Of a DNA stretch of 64,000 nt, positions 28,046 to 40,657 are shown in pieces. The stretch lies in the NCBI RefSeq assembly GCF_004027225.2, contig NC_044279.2, positions 53,406,744 through 53,470,743 on the forward strand, in the 5' to 3' direction. The notes under the pieces are model-generated. The model made no database searches, had not been told where the DNA came from, and saw only the letters and a program-made list of their open reading frames with translations. The translations under genes and the position numbers were made by a program. The stretch's first letter is position 1, and each line of letters starts with the position of its first letter. This DNA comes from Strigops habroptila. Its lineage: Eukaryota; Chordata; Aves; Psittaciformes; Psittacidae.

Positions 28046-31000
28046 ATGAGAAAGTTTAGCTGGAGATGATTCACTTTCTAGTAGCCTCTGCATTTGCTTC
28101 TGGCCGCTGCCACAGGCAATCAAGTTGGCTAGCTGCACCTTCATTCCGACCTAATATGGTTGTTCTTAGCCTCTCAGAAACATTGAGATATCAAAGTCTG
28201 TATAACTGCAGGTGCTATGAAATAATGGACATAAACAGAGAACTGTGAAATTTTCCTTTCATTTTCATTGCAAAGTGATATCCTCAAATTGATGAAGAGA
28301 TAAAGTTAAGATACATGTCAACGTGAATCAGCAAAAGACTTGCCAACATGATACAGGGTAATTTTTTGCCTTATTCTCCACGTAGGTTCAGTTTCCATAC
28401 TTTTGACATGTGTGCGTCTTTTAATGTGTGAAAACTGATTTTTAAAAGGACTACTTGCAGGCTTGATGCTATACGTGTGCTTAGGCTGGTTTGCGTCATT
28501 GATTTTATAACTGTAACATCATCAGAGAGTTATCTTTTTATAAAATTAATAAATCTATGGTATAAACTGATGCAGGACATTGTATGACCTTAATGTCCAT
28601 TGAAGAAGCTAATACTGTCTAAGGCCAGGAATGCGCTAGAAGTTTTCCATGTAGTCCTGCAATATCTCTCAATCTTGACATAGGTTCCAGCCCTCTTAGT
28701 ATTTTAGCCCCTGTTGTGCTTGGTTCTGAACCAGAAAAGCTCAGAAGCCTTTCCTTAACTTAAGCACTTGGGTAGTCTCCGTGAAGTCAGTTTGGCTATT
28801 TGTACTTCCTACGTGCTTTGTTTTCTCACAGGTCTAGTGCACAAATCAGGCTTTCAGCACACTTTCTGTTCCACTTCTCTGGATTGCTTCAAAGTATGGA
28901 CTTTGTAGCAGCTGTATCTTTATTATTCATTAGGTATCAAGATGCAGAAACCAAACTCATGTCAACTTATTCAGGATGTTAGCCCAGGTCTCATAAGATG
29001 AAAAGTCAGTCGGCATAACTAAAAAGGCACTGCCCTAAATTCAGAATTTATTCCTAACAAATCCTACTGCAGTTTTCTTAGGACTGTCATAAATTTTCAA
29101 GGGTCAACATTACTTCTGGAGTGCAGACTACCTAAGCAAGGTTCTTATATGAAAACTGGGAGTTAATTTTTAAATTGCTTTCCTTTGAACCTCTGGAAGC
29201 ACATTATTCTGTTTATGTTCTTCCCATTTGCATTGTTATGTGAAATGTTCTAAGTTTTTTGCCAGCCTGAAATCCATAGTAGCTGCTCATATTTAAAACA
29301 TGTCACACTCCTGACATGTTGGGAAGTATCACAGCCCAGTATAATATTTGGGTTTCAAATTTTTATTTTGCAACAAGAGGACCAACAGTCTAGATCTGCA
29401 AAAGTGACTTTGGTTATTAGAGTTCAGACATGAACTTGGCTTGCTAATGCCAGAGAAATACAAGAGCCTCCTTTCATGCTCTTAATGAAATCATTAATTA
29501 TGTCAGCAGCTCAAACGATACATCTCCAAACACTTTACATTACTTTGCAAATGCGTAGTCACATAGAAATCTTAAAAAAATATTCTTAAATTCTAAATTC
29601 ATAAATTCTAATCTTAACTAGATTTCTGGTTGCAGGGATTTGTACAGCTATATTATCTCATCCTCTTATTCTGCCATACTGTGACTGAAAGTTCTGTTAC
29701 TGCTTGTGGAAAAAAAGCAAAATGAACAATATATGTGTATACTGTTGCCTTGTTGCAACCCAAATGAACTTCCTGAGCCTGAAAATTTGCCATGCTTCTG
29801 ATTAGCAAGGAAACCATCTCAATAGACTTCTTTCTTTTTAGCTAAGCATTTACTGTACTTTACTGTGACCCTTCCTGTATTTTCTATAATTACTATATAG
29901 CTTATTTTGATTAATCAACCTGTTGATAATCTTATAAATAATAATGAAATTCTTTATCTTTCTTCATCTTTCAAAACAGCCCCCATTACAGAAATGAGCT
30001 TTCATATATGACAGATAAAAATAGATTTCAACTGTTTCAAAATCAAAAGTACTCTCAGGGAAAACTGTTTCTAATCACAGAGCTACAATAATGCTGTCTG
30101 TTATTTATGCTTAGGGAGACAGAGAACTTGTGAAGTAAAGCAAGGACTGACATTCAGATTGTGTCTGTTAATCTTTCACATAAAATGTATGATCAAATTC
30201 TTTATTCCAAAAACGCCAACTCCACTGTTACTGTTTGTTTCAATAAACATTCGTTTAATTCGTTAAAGTCATTCGTTGTTTTTCCCATATCACTGAAAAA
30301 TTGAGCTTATCTGTTCTGTGATGGCATAAAAAGAAGAAAAAACGTAGTGGCATGATGAATAAAGCAAATTAAACATGATAATATAAATAAATCAAAATTA
30401 ATACATTTTGTCTGTCATTATGTTTATGGCAAAGCACTGTATTCACATGCCATTTCACAACATAATGAAACTTATAACGAAACTTCTGCAGAAGAGACTG
30501 GGAAAAAAACCCAGTATTTCTTTACAGCAGTATTTTCATGGAACTCTGTACATGGAATTTTTGGACTTAAAGGTGTGATTGATTGCTTAATTTATGAAGT
30601 GCTTCCAGCAAGACCCCGAAAATAATGACAGAAATGCAAAAAACCTTCAGGTATATCCTTTGGCCAATATTCTTAGGGAACCTTCCAGTGCAGAGGATAG
30701 ATCAAAAGAATGGTTTCAGGTCAGTGAACTACCTGACTTCACTTGGTTTCTGTAGCAACTTGAAAGACTCGGTACCTTCCATGTGAATTACTTAAGGAGG
30801 TATTGTAAAACTTTGGATGTTTCTAAAATAGCTATAATAGCAGAGGGGTGTAATTAGGCTGTAGACAAAAAATAAGTAAGCCAGGTTAGAAAAGCTTGGG
30901 GATCGGGAATATAAACCAACTGTAGGAGGCAAATTTATTACAAATGTAAGACATTCACAAAGGACAATGAAGGACCTGAGGGATATTAAAAAAAAAAAAA

Positions 31001-33666
31001 AAGAGAGAGAAAAGACATACTTTTCACACTCAGGTAAAAGTTCATGACAGGAACAGGAAGACTGAAGTACACTATGTTGTAACTGAACTGAAGCTGATTA
31101 TAAGAATCACAGTATGGAAGCAAAATTACATACCTGTGAACTTTGTATTTTGCAAAATTATATTCCTGCCCTACAGTAATGGGACAAAATAAGACAGAGA
31201 AAGCCACAGCATTGTTTCAAATACGTTGTAGTTCTTCCTGTCTTTAAACAACTCATTGTTTACAACATTCCCATTTTCTTTCTCCTCTCAAATGAGCATG
31301 CATGTCTTTTGCAACACCAAAAACCCCCCTTGAATCCTTCTCACTAATATTATTCACAGATGTCTCCAGTTTGACTTCTAGCTTCTTTTGACTAATGCAG
31401 CTCTCGGGTAAGTTTCCAACCTCTTTCACTTGGCTAAGTCCCAAATCTCCTCCTCTATCCACATCCTCATAAATTGTCCAGTTCTTCTGTTCAGCAACAC
31501 CCTGTTCAAATTCCATGTTGCACTGAGCATTGTGTTTCATTGCATTTCTTTACCTGGCCATTTAGAACCTTATCCAGATGATCTTTCCTCTTTTCCCTTC
31601 TTCCCTTTCTTTCGGCTTTATACTGCGCTGTCATTGAACCCTTTATGATTGTTATGTGGTACGCTACCATAACAGCTAAGAGCTTAACTATGGACCAAGA
31701 CCCACAGGATGAGGCCTCCCTAAACACAGATCCTTTATTCTCTCTCGAACTATCTTTAGCATGATGACACATGAAATTGCCTTCATCCAATTCATCTTAT
31801 TTCATCTCACTTGTATAGGCTTGAGCTCAAGAGATTAAGCACAGTGAAGTTCTCAGCTGACCTCTTCTCCAATCCCACACTGCTTTTTTACTATTTCTCC
31901 CTGTTGATAAAAGTCATATTCCTCTTTTCACTCTGCTAGCACTGCCAGCTTTCCCTGCCTGCTCATCCACAGCTACCTCACATTCCCCTGCGCTTTCTCT
32001 CTTTGTGTCCCTTATGCCATTAAGCCATTTCCCTACGCACCTTTGAATTCCACCTGGAGCTTTACTTCTGCCTTCATGTCTACTGGTTACTGTCTTATAC
32101 ACAGTGGGCTGCTCTGATACAAAGCTAACTGACATAGATTAGGGCTTATCGTTATCCCGTTTGTTCTCTCCCTGTTTGCTTGGTTTGTTTCCCTGTTGCA
32201 ACTTGTGCTTAAACTGGGTTATGAAGCAGAAGCTATTTTTGTACCCTGGGATGGTGTAGCACCCAACACAGCTGAGCCCTTATGTTCATTTGCAGCCTGC
32301 AGATGCTATCTGTTGTGCAAAAGCCTTGCAGAATACACACGGGCTCTTGGAGGCCCCAGTGCTTGGCAAAACTTAACATGACTGAAGTCTTAGTTCAGCT
32401 TTCGTGTGTTGATGGAAAAAGGCCCTAAAAATTAAAAAAGATGTTGTTTTGTGCGTTCTTACAAGCATGTTTTTTTCTTTTTTTTTTTTTTTCCAGTAAA
32501 TGCATTTTGAGACATAACAAGTAAACAGCTTGCACAAGCCTGGGCCTGAAGCTGAGCACCTGCAACTTAAATAAGATCATAATTTTTTGAGTAAGGTTTA
32601 AATGATTTAGTACAAATTGGCTTTCCTATAGGTGTTGACAAGCACATCATCACTAGTCACTAATGAGCACAGGATTCCAGAGGGCTGCACAGATATCACA
32701 CTCCTCCTCAGACTGCGCATGTGTCCCTCAAAACAAAGTATTTCATAAACAAGCACCTGGAGACCTTGATTAAAAACCACCTGCTCTGAAGCTGCTGGGA
32801 GGACAGATTGCACAGTGTGCAGGTGGCCTTCACAGCATGGCTTGCTGATAATGTCTGATATCTGTAGTTACTGAAACAAAGTTTGTTTCCCTTCTCCCAT
32901 ACACAGACCCAACCCTTCATGCTGGCTCGCAAAGGGCTTTGAGAGGGCTCAAAGAGGTGATTGAAAGAGAGTCTGACATGATCTGACAGTGACTGCAACT
33001 ATAGAAATGATGAGCCTAACAATCCCTGCCTTTGTGACAGGACAGGCTGTTGTTATCACTGATTACTTTTTGGCCTGACATTGCAGAAATAGTGGTATTT
33101 GGTGAAAAGAGGATAAAGGCATCCAAGGAGTAAAAAGTGATAAGCAACTATCTGATAAGCCTCGCCACCTGTTGCACAATTTTTCTATTCATGTCTGTGG
33201 CTCCATGGATTGTTAACGAAAAATCATACAGATCTAGTAAGGTCTGACATTCCCCCCTGAGTCCTGCAAGCTTTTTCTCCATACAGATGGAATCCCTCAA
33301 TTTTAATGCCAGTTTTTCTGGTCTACTGGTCGTGGCGCAGGGTTCTTGTAGGAGTTTCAGTGCTGTGCTTTCAAAGATGGAAAATCATATTGTGAGGAAG
33401 AGCTCTGTCAGGTCTGGGCACACATGGGGACATTCTGCAATGGCCAGGGTCTGAGAGGGTGTCTGAAAAGGACTGGAACAGCCACGTGCCCTGGAAGACT
33501 TAACTCTTTGTGGAAGCCCAGGAGCCTTTTCCATCTGTGTGTGTGCATAATTTCCAAACTGATTCATCTGGAAGTGAGAAGTTTATCACATTTCCGTGCT
33601 CAGCTACTGGCCCTTTGCAGAAAGCAACATCAAGCAGGCACCTTTTGGTTGCTTTAGGCATGCTGT
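28046..33666. other. Intergenic, nothing recognised
   Basis: AT-rich to 31.4 kb. Between 31,430 and 32,380 the plus strand is pyrimidine-rich and has several overlapping open frames in different phases, none with a recognised domain; composition explains them. A T-run with acceptor-like TTCCAG at 32,471-32,496 has no open frame after it. Confidence 0.7.
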
Positions 33667-33946
33667 AGTGACAGGACAAGGGGTAATGGATTCAAGCTTA
33701 AACAGGGGAAGTTAAGATTAGATATAAGGAAGAAGTTCTTTACTGTGAGGATGGTGAGGTACTGGAATGGGTTGCCCAAGGAAGTTGTGAATGCTCCATC
33801 CCTGGCAGTGTTCAAGGCCAGGTTGGACGGAGCCTTGGTGACATGGTTTAGTGCGAGGTGTCCCTGCCCATGGCAGGGGGGTTGGAACTAGGTGATATTA
33901 AGGTCCTTTCTAACTCTAACTATTCTATGATTCTATGATTCTATGA
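33667..33946 (+). mobile_element. CR1 LINE 3' end
   Basis: A 280-base 5'-truncated copy: GTGACAGGACAAGGGGTAAT at the start, then the ACTGGAATGGGTTGCCCAAG block, a 3' UTR containing GGCAGGGGGGTTGGAACTAG, and three ATTCTATG repeats at the end. Moderately young in appearance. The same subfamily as the copy at 58.84 kb. Confidence 0.94.
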
Positions 33947-36144
33947 TGCTTGCCATACTGCAGAGGCAAGGCTTATTCAAGAGGGTGCAGTTAGCTGGAC
34001 AGCAAGTGCAATACTCCAACAGGACAAAGATGGGAAAACCACTGAAAGATTTTTTTTTCTTACCTGGTAGTCTACAAAGCAATTGAGAAATTGAAATATT
34101 TCCAATAAAACAGAAGCCAACTCCTTGCTGCTCTTCTGATCTACGGGTTGAAATGATGACTACAGCCTCCTTTTGTCAAGGCTTTGTATTACAACCTTGG
34201 ATCTTGGTTCTGCCAGCACAGTAACCTGCAGATCCTTCCTAGAGCTGTCCTCAGCCTGCACTAAGTTTAGCTTGCTTTGTTTTTACATGCATTATGACTA
34301 CAGAGGCCACCCTTGAGTCATATGGGCTGCTTTCAGAAAACTCTCCCATGTGTCATTCCCTCATTTGCCAACTCAAAAACCTGTATAAGACTTAAGTCAT
34401 CTCAAGGGCTTGGGAGATAGATGGCGTGATTTTTAGTAAGGGCAGCAGTACCCAGGAACTCTGTCGATGTCCAGTCTTGCTCAGAGCCAAAACTCTACTT
34501 TTTGATTTTTAGCAGAAAATTAGACCTTGCCACCTTAGCTTGCTAAAACCAAATATTGCTTTACCAGCTCTTGGCACCTTCACAATTCCATCTCCCACAG
34601 CCACTGAAATTGATTCAAGCATTTGGCAGAAATATAATCAATACTCCTAACAAATAAAAAACAGTTTTTAGAGAATGCCATTGATAGGTCAGATGAAACA
34701 CATAGAGTATTATTGCTGCTTTTAAGAGAGATGAAATCTGGAGATGAAGGAGTAATTAACTTAATCTCAGTGTAAGACAAGGTGTTAGAATGATATAAGA
34801 AATATTAACCATCTTAAGATAAACAAATAACAGCTACTGTAACTTTTTACAGTTGATCCTTATTTATTCAGGTTAGTTGAATTTCACATTTGAAAAGTTA
34901 GCGAATTGAGAACCCTAACCTGCAAGGGTTAATTGAAGCTCCTCTAAAAATGTCCTTGCTCACATCTCCTGCTGTCCAAGCTGGTTGTGCTGCATGTCAT
35001 GGGCAACTCTGAGGGCTACGTTTGACTACACATGGCCTGTTTAAAGTAAGTCAGGTGTTCATTCCACTTTGCTCATTACTGCTTAGGCTTCACACCCTAT
35101 GGGACATCATGTCTGAAAAGACTGTGAGATCAAAACACATTCAAAATTTGGAGACAGGGTGACCATGTAAGATGCCGACTCCCAACCAAATAAAGCAAAT
35201 AAAGGTAATCGGTTTGGCTTCAGTGAGAGCTGGACCAGATCCCATGACTTCTGGGAAAAGTATAAAGATGCAGTTCACTCCACTGGGAATTAGGGATTTG
35301 AAAATGGATAATTAATGCAATATGAAAGGAGAGAATGCAGGATCATTGTACTTATACAGGAGCAAAAGAAGGAGCAAAGTACATCTGAGTCAAAGCAGAC
35401 GTTGCACGTAACAGTTCTAAAACAAACAGCAAAAAGCAGCAAAGTTCCTGTAAGGTAGACTGGAGATTACCAAAAAGAATTGGATTACTAATAACAAAAT
35501 GCATACAACAAAGACATGTATTGAAGAAATGCTAGCAAATAAAGATTATGCTTATGGTGGAGCATGTTATGGTACCTTGCTGTCCAGGTTCACAGGCATG
35601 ACTTCAAACCTCACACAAACAAGTTACTTCCATCAGCCCAGCTATGGAAAGGCAGCCTGTCTTCCGGACTTGGAAGCCCTATGAGGCTAGACATGATCCT
35701 AAGTGCAACTATCTCTAGTGTTCCATCTGCTAAACAAATAGAAAAAAAAAAATCAAACAAAATTATATCTAAGGAAAGCATACCTTAACCATACTATTCC
35801 CATGTGCCCATGGGGAAGGACAGGACTAAAGCTAAAGAAAGTATGTCTTAACCACACTAGCCCTGAATGCCATCAGAGAAGGAGACTCCTTCCTTTTTCT
35901 TAGCACATAATTTCTTTTCATGACTTGCAATTCCCTTCCATTATTGTATGATGGCAGCCTGGAATTCTCTTTTTTTAACCAAGAATCCCAAGCTGCTCAG
36001 CGTTAACAGTTAGATGGGAATTTTTCCTTAAACAAATATTCATTTTTCACCCATTGGAAAATATCGATTCATTGCAAATGTAATCAGAAAGGTTTTTATG
36101 TCTGGAATGAGAGAAGCCAACCATCCAGGGATTAGCACTCTGAA
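33947..36144. other. Intergenic, nothing recognised
   Basis: AT-rich noncoding DNA with short A-runs (35,740-35,752). No gene seen. Confidence 0.75.
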
Positions 36145-36225
36145 TCAGAGAAGGAAAGGACTTGAACTCTGGTGTCCCACATCCCAGATGAGTACACTAA
36201 CCACTAAGCTATTCCAAAGCAGGAG
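36145..36225 (-). mobile_element. tRNA-derived SINE-like remnant
   Basis: On the minus strand a Pol III A-box-like TAGCTTAGTGG (36211 to 36201) is followed, at normal tRNA spacing, by a B-box-like AGTTCAAGTCC (36168 to 36158). The intervening sequence resembles a tRNA anticodon region (ctcatctgggatgtgggacacc), but no intact acceptor stem or CCA-side pairing is visible. It therefore reads as an old tRNA-derived retroposon head, not a tRNA gene. The 3' part towards 36,000 would be its body. Subfamily not assigned. Confidence 0.5.
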
Positions 36226-36681
36226 GTAAGTCTGCCTCCTCTCAGAAAATTGTCTAAAGGGCTGGATTTTGTTCCAATGTAGTGCAAAAACAAATTGTAA
36301 AGCTTGCCCCTCTCTTTCGCCCACCCCCCCCCCAACTTGAATTCTTGTTTTCAAGCCAGCCCAGCTTAGTAATAGTTTTAAGTTGAATAGACCAGACATG
36401 TTTGTTCCTGTTGGTGTTTAGTAGATATTCAGTCACAAAAAATGGAACAAAATAAAACAGTCCAATCTATGTTAAGAGATATTTAAAACTGAAGTCAAGA
36501 CCAGATCTAGAGAGAGGCAGCTTAACACCTAAAGGTTTCAGAGCACTAAGTGAAAATATGCGCATCATGGAAAGCATGGTTACTACTAGCACTTGGAGTG
36601 CCATGATCCTTGGGAGGGCATGCGTTTGGAAGTCTCCCTCCAACAGGGGTCTGAAGCAGCTACCGGTTTCTTGCAGGTTAC

Positions 36682-36711
36682 CTACGTGTAAAGCAGGGGC
36701 TTTACACGTAG
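36682..36711. repeat. Perfect inverted repeat, 13-bp arms
   Basis: Arms CTACGTGTAAAGC (36682-36694) and its exact reverse complement (36699-36711) are separated by four bases (AGGG). Each arm holds an ACGTG core, the HIF/bHLH-type site. It stands about 45 bases before the small CpG island. It may be a hairpin or a paired protein-binding site; see findings. Confidence 0.95.
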
Positions 36712-36754
36712 AAATGACACGGATACCTTAACAAGAAAGCAGGGACAGGGAGAC

Positions 36755-36965
36755 AGTAACACGGGACGTGTTGGCCGGAGCCCTCACTCCTCATCCAGCT
36801 GGGGCCGTCTGTCAGTGTGTCGGTCGGTCGGTCGGTCGGAGCGGGAAGCCGGGCCCGCATCACCATGGACAGCTCACCGGCCCCGCCGCAGCCCGCTGGA
36901 CGGGGTCCAGGCTGGCCGGCTGCGCCGCCGCGGGGTGCGAGCCGCGGGCACCGCGGGGCTATAGG
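36755..36965 (+). promoter_or_regulatory. Small isolated CpG island with possible first exon
   Basis: About 200 bases of very CpG-rich sequence in otherwise AT-rich DNA, 5.4 kb before the PTHLH ATG. It contains a CGGT tetranucleotide repeat (36821-36839), an ATG at 36865 in strong context (caccATGG), and a run of small/Pro/Gly/Arg codons starting MDSSPAPPQPAGRGPGWPAA. The frame stays open to 37152 (95 residues), but a donor-like ATAG|GTAGTA at 36964/36965 could end an exon earlier. I recognise no protein. It may be the start of a noncoding RNA, a distal PTHLH promoter or an unrelated gene's first exon. Composition alone explains the open frame, so coding status is unproven. Confidence 0.4.
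36821..36839. repeat. (CGGT)n tetranucleotide run
   Basis: Nearly five tandem CGGT units, each carrying a CpG, inside the small CpG island. Likely polymorphic in length. Confidence 0.9.
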
Positions 36966-39068
36966 TAGTAGGGACAGGCTTTATGCGTTAATAAGTGACT
37001 CTTCACCCTCAGATTTGAAAATTATTCCTTTCGGTGTCTACTGGATTCTAGGAACCAGACAGAAGATTTGCACAGCCCTCTCCAGCTCCACACATCCTCT
37101 CCTTTTTTTTCCTTCCCTCCTCAACCCCCGCTTTCTCGAGTGCATAAATTAAATGCATATTGTCTAAATAAACCGCGCATTGTGTCAACAGCTGAACTTG
37201 GGGAACTCTAGGGTGGGAGAGGCAGCTCTGCACAGCTACTCTATCATTGTTTAATAAAGGAGATTAGTGTGCGCAGATGGAGTACCTCGAAACGTCTGGG
37301 TCTTGCTGATGCGGAGGGAAAAACCCGGTTTTCTCCGTCTCCTCAAACAATCTTTTCACCCAATTGGAAGATTACATCATGTCAGACGTGGACTGAGGAG
37401 TTCCTCATCCCTGACAGAGCTGGGAAAGCAGAGGGGAGGAAGGCAACCTTTGTGAGAACTGGGGACAACACAGCTCAAGGTTGTGGGCAAGAATGAGTAC
37501 TTGCTGGAAAGCCTGCCTAAGTCTGCAAGCAATCGCATTTGCTACTAGCTGCAGAACAGTCTTGCTCTCAAGACCACCCTGGGAGCTTCGGGAAAAAAAG
37601 GGGAAAAAAAATAACCTAAAATCCCAACAAACCAGCTGGGACTTCGCACCTCGCCTGCAGAGAGCTGTGCTTGCTGGCTTTGAACCCCACTGGATCACAG
37701 GGGTTGTGCGAGTCTCCGGGAATTTGGGGTCCTCGCAGGACAAGCCCGGCAGTCGCTGTGCTGCCGCTCCCTTCCCTTCCCCGCCAGCCTCACTCCAAAG
37801 CAGTCAGCACGCCTGTGTTTTTTTGCTGAACACCATTTTTTCCACCCTGGGAAGACTGGGGAGGTTAAACTCCCCGTCTGAACCGGAGCCCTGGACGAGT
37901 GCAACTGAGGTTACAGAAATCCGGGAGGGGAAATGACGAAAATGCTTTATTGTGAATAAAACAAGAGGGAGGAGGGAGAGACGGAACTTCACAGAGGTGA
38001 AGGATGGGAAGTTTGCAGAAAAGAGGATTTAGCCTGTCTCTGAGCACTGGGCAGGGGAGTTAGTCATTAATTCCTTCTGGATCTCTGAGGCTGCGCTGGC
38101 ACCTCCTCCCCAATTAGCTAAACCTGTCTCACTTGTCGCCTCTTGTTTCAGGGGAAGGTTTCACTCCCGGGGAGAGCCCGGTCACACACCCGCCCGCACC
38201 CCCTGGCCCTATTCTCTGTTCGAGAATTACGTGCCAGACCTGGAACAGGGACTAATCTTCCTAGCCAAACTCCCAGGTCAGCTTCCTCGTAGGAAAGTTG
38301 ATTTATGCCTGTTCATACGTATGGAAAAAAGAGGCAGAAGCCAAGCGCGGCATCCCTCCAAAATCTCATTGTCTTTGAGGCGGGAAGAGGGGAGAAAGGG
38401 AAGGCAGAAAACCTAAAATGATAAGGTTTGCCTTGTCGCGGCAGGCAGGGCTTGACCAGGAAGGCAAATACAGGGGTTTGCCTTTACCTCCCAGCTCCCT
38501 CCCTGCGTCCCGGCTGGAAAAACAAGCAGCCGCCGCAAGCGCATCGCCTTGGCGGGGGGCCCTGCGGTAACCGAAACCCCAGCAGGTGAAACCAGAACAA
38601 AATTGGGGCTTTTCATCGCTCCTAAACACGGGGACAGCCGTGCCTAGGGTGACCCGTGCGCTGGGAGATGCTTCGGCGTAGGTGTGGGGACGGGAATCGC
38701 GCCGGAAGACACAACTACCGTCCCCACACCTGTGTCAAAGCATCTCTCCTCGGTCCTTCCTTTCGTCCAGCATCATCCTCTCCCCGCTCTCCCCGAGGCC
38801 AGGGGACACCCGGAGGCGGCAGGAAAGAGCAGCCGGGGCCGGCGGGGTGAGATGCTGCAGGTAGCGGCGGGTCTCTCCCCGGGAGCCGCTTCCCCGGGTG
38901 CGCGTCCCCTCCGGTAGAGGGGACTTTTCACCCCATCCTGTCATGGAGGAGTGTTCAGGCTTGCGGTGAGGTTAGGTACCAGGAGGAGTTTGCTCACGGG
39001 TTAAGCATTTGTGTAGGTGGCAGGAGAAAAAGCGCTGTGCCGGTTGTTGCAGATGACAAAGATTCTTC

Positions 39069-39088
39069 GGGGGGGGGGGGGGGGGGGG
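39069..39088. repeat. G20 homopolymer
   Basis: Twenty consecutive G, followed by purines. It could form a quadruplex and is likely variable or mis-sized in assembly. About 3.2 kb before the PTHLH ATG. Confidence 0.95.
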
Positions 39089-39339
39089 AAGAGGGAAGGA
39101 GGAAGGGGGAACGGGCAACGGTATCATAGTGTGATAGTAAGTGTCCTAAACAGGTTTGGCAGTGCTCAGTTCCTGCCATATTAACAGAGCCATAGTTGGG
39201 ATGTATTTTTTTCTCTCTCTCTCTCTTTTTTTCCAAGCCCACTGAGGCAGAGATGAGGCAAACTCAGCCATAGGAAGGTGGTTAGTGATGTCACAAGTTT
39301 GGTCTTTTCAATAAAAGCGATAGAGAAGGGTCTCCCTCA

Positions 39340-39352
39340 CTATATATATTAG
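39340..39352 (+). promoter_or_regulatory. AT-rich TATA-like / MEF2-like element
   Basis: CTATATATATTAGG sits in moderately GC-balanced DNA 2.9 kb before the PTHLH ATG. It could be a distal TATA box, or a MEF2-type CTA(A/T)4TAG-like site with a mismatch. MEF2 is relevant to chondrocytes, but nothing else supports either role. Confidence 0.25.
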
Positions 39353-39537
39353 GAGAAGCTTCTCTTCTTCATAATAAAAAGAGCAGCAAGGGAGAAAAAC
39401 ACCTGCTTTTAACACCCTTTATTTAGCACTAATCTGTTGCAGGCAGAATAAAAACTCTGTAGGGCTGGATTTCTTTTGAAAAGTATTTCTCCTTTTTTCA
39501 TTTATGTAACTTTTTTCTCTTTTTTCCTTCTTCTTGT

Positions 39538-39538
<1 letters not shown>

Positions 39539-39574
<36 letters not shown>
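39539..39574. repeat. T36 homopolymer
   Basis: Thirty-six consecutive T. As no retroposon body is recognised next to it, it reads as a simple repeat; the minus-strand Lys-rich frame across it is spurious. Confidence 0.95.
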
Positions 39575-39780
39575 CCCCTTAAGCATAGAACATATAGTTT
39601 TGGAAGCGATTGCTGAGAAGATCAACCACTGTTGGCCAGGGTGATCTCTGAGAGGCACAGACGGCTGTAACTCAAGGAAAAGGTGAAGTAATAAATTATG
39701 AAGAAACTTCAGTATTCCAAGTTTTAAAAGGCTATTTATTTTTCCTGAGGCTGTAAAGGTTCGGGTGGTTGGTTGTTTCT

Positions 39781-39811
39781 CTTTATTATTTTTTATTATT
39801 ATTATTATTTC
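39781..39811. repeat. (TTA)n low-complexity stretch
   Basis: Imperfect TTATTATTATT run. Simple repeat. Confidence 0.8.
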
Positions 39812-40657
39812 TAGGGGAAAGAAAATTCTAAAAATATTTGATGGACGTTTTACCTTGAACATGAGCATTAGACCTATGAGTGTGTGGGGGCTGTTTTCAG
39901 GGGATCTTACAATTATTTTTAATTAGTCGAAAGGGCAGTGTAAATCAAAGAAGCCTATTAGCCATACATTTTCATTTATAGCCTACCAGGTGTTCAGGGA
40001 ATTTATTTACAGCATAAACGATTTAATATCTTCAGCATGATTTCTATTCCAGCTCTCATGTTGTCGATTTGATTTGCGGGTGCGGTATGAAATTTGGCTA
40101 AGGAGCTGGACTTTGAAATCGTGGCAGCAAGTGGCGTTTAACGTGAAATAATCTGCAGGTAGAACAATGGTTTGCTTTGCCCCTAAACCTCTTCCAGAAA
40201 GCGTTCCTTAGTACCTGGAGAGGATGAGAAGGAGCAACCAGCCGGCAGACCTCAGTATTTTGATGCGGCTTGTGAGGGTGTTGGGCAAGCATTTTGCTGT
40301 AAATCAGGCTGTTGGTGGCAGAAGCCAGCCACCCCTCCGTACCTGGGAGCAGCGCTGGTGTCGGTGGGCAGGTCTCTCCGGGCAGGTTTCAGCGGGACGC
40401 GGAGCGCCGCGGAAGGTGCGCGGCTGCGGAGGGCTGAGTAGTGCCGGAATGCTGCCGGGGCAGGGTCGGCGGCCCCAGGTGCTCGCTGCTACCCGCCTGG
40501 GCAGGGCCTCAGCCTGCGGAGACCCCGTGCTCTGCCGCCAAACGGGTTGGCTTCCAAAGTGGTTCCCTTTTGGGCCACCCTTTTAGCCCCCCACCATGCT
40601 TTCCCCCTGTACCTTACTTCGTAATAGCCGGGGGCACTTTCTTTCGCAAGCGGGCTG

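Larger units (their letters stand above)
36966..40329. other. PTHLH upstream region, mixed composition
   Basis: Moderate GC with CpG-rich patches at 37,630-37,770 and 38,440-38,930, and the G20, T36 and TTA tracts. Likely cis-regulatory or unspliced upstream DNA of PTHLH. Several open frames of 60-150 residues exist on both strands but none carries a recognised domain, and they overlap one another in all phases, as expected of GC-rich noncoding DNA. Confidence 0.6.

Noticed and set aside
36145..36225. A functional tRNA gene
   Set aside because: A and B boxes are visible, but I cannot find a paired acceptor stem or a proper anticodon stem; treated as a SINE remnant.
39419..39868. 149-codon minus-strand frame with a long Lys run
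   Set aside because: The Lys run is the T36 homopolymer read on the other strand; no domain on either side.
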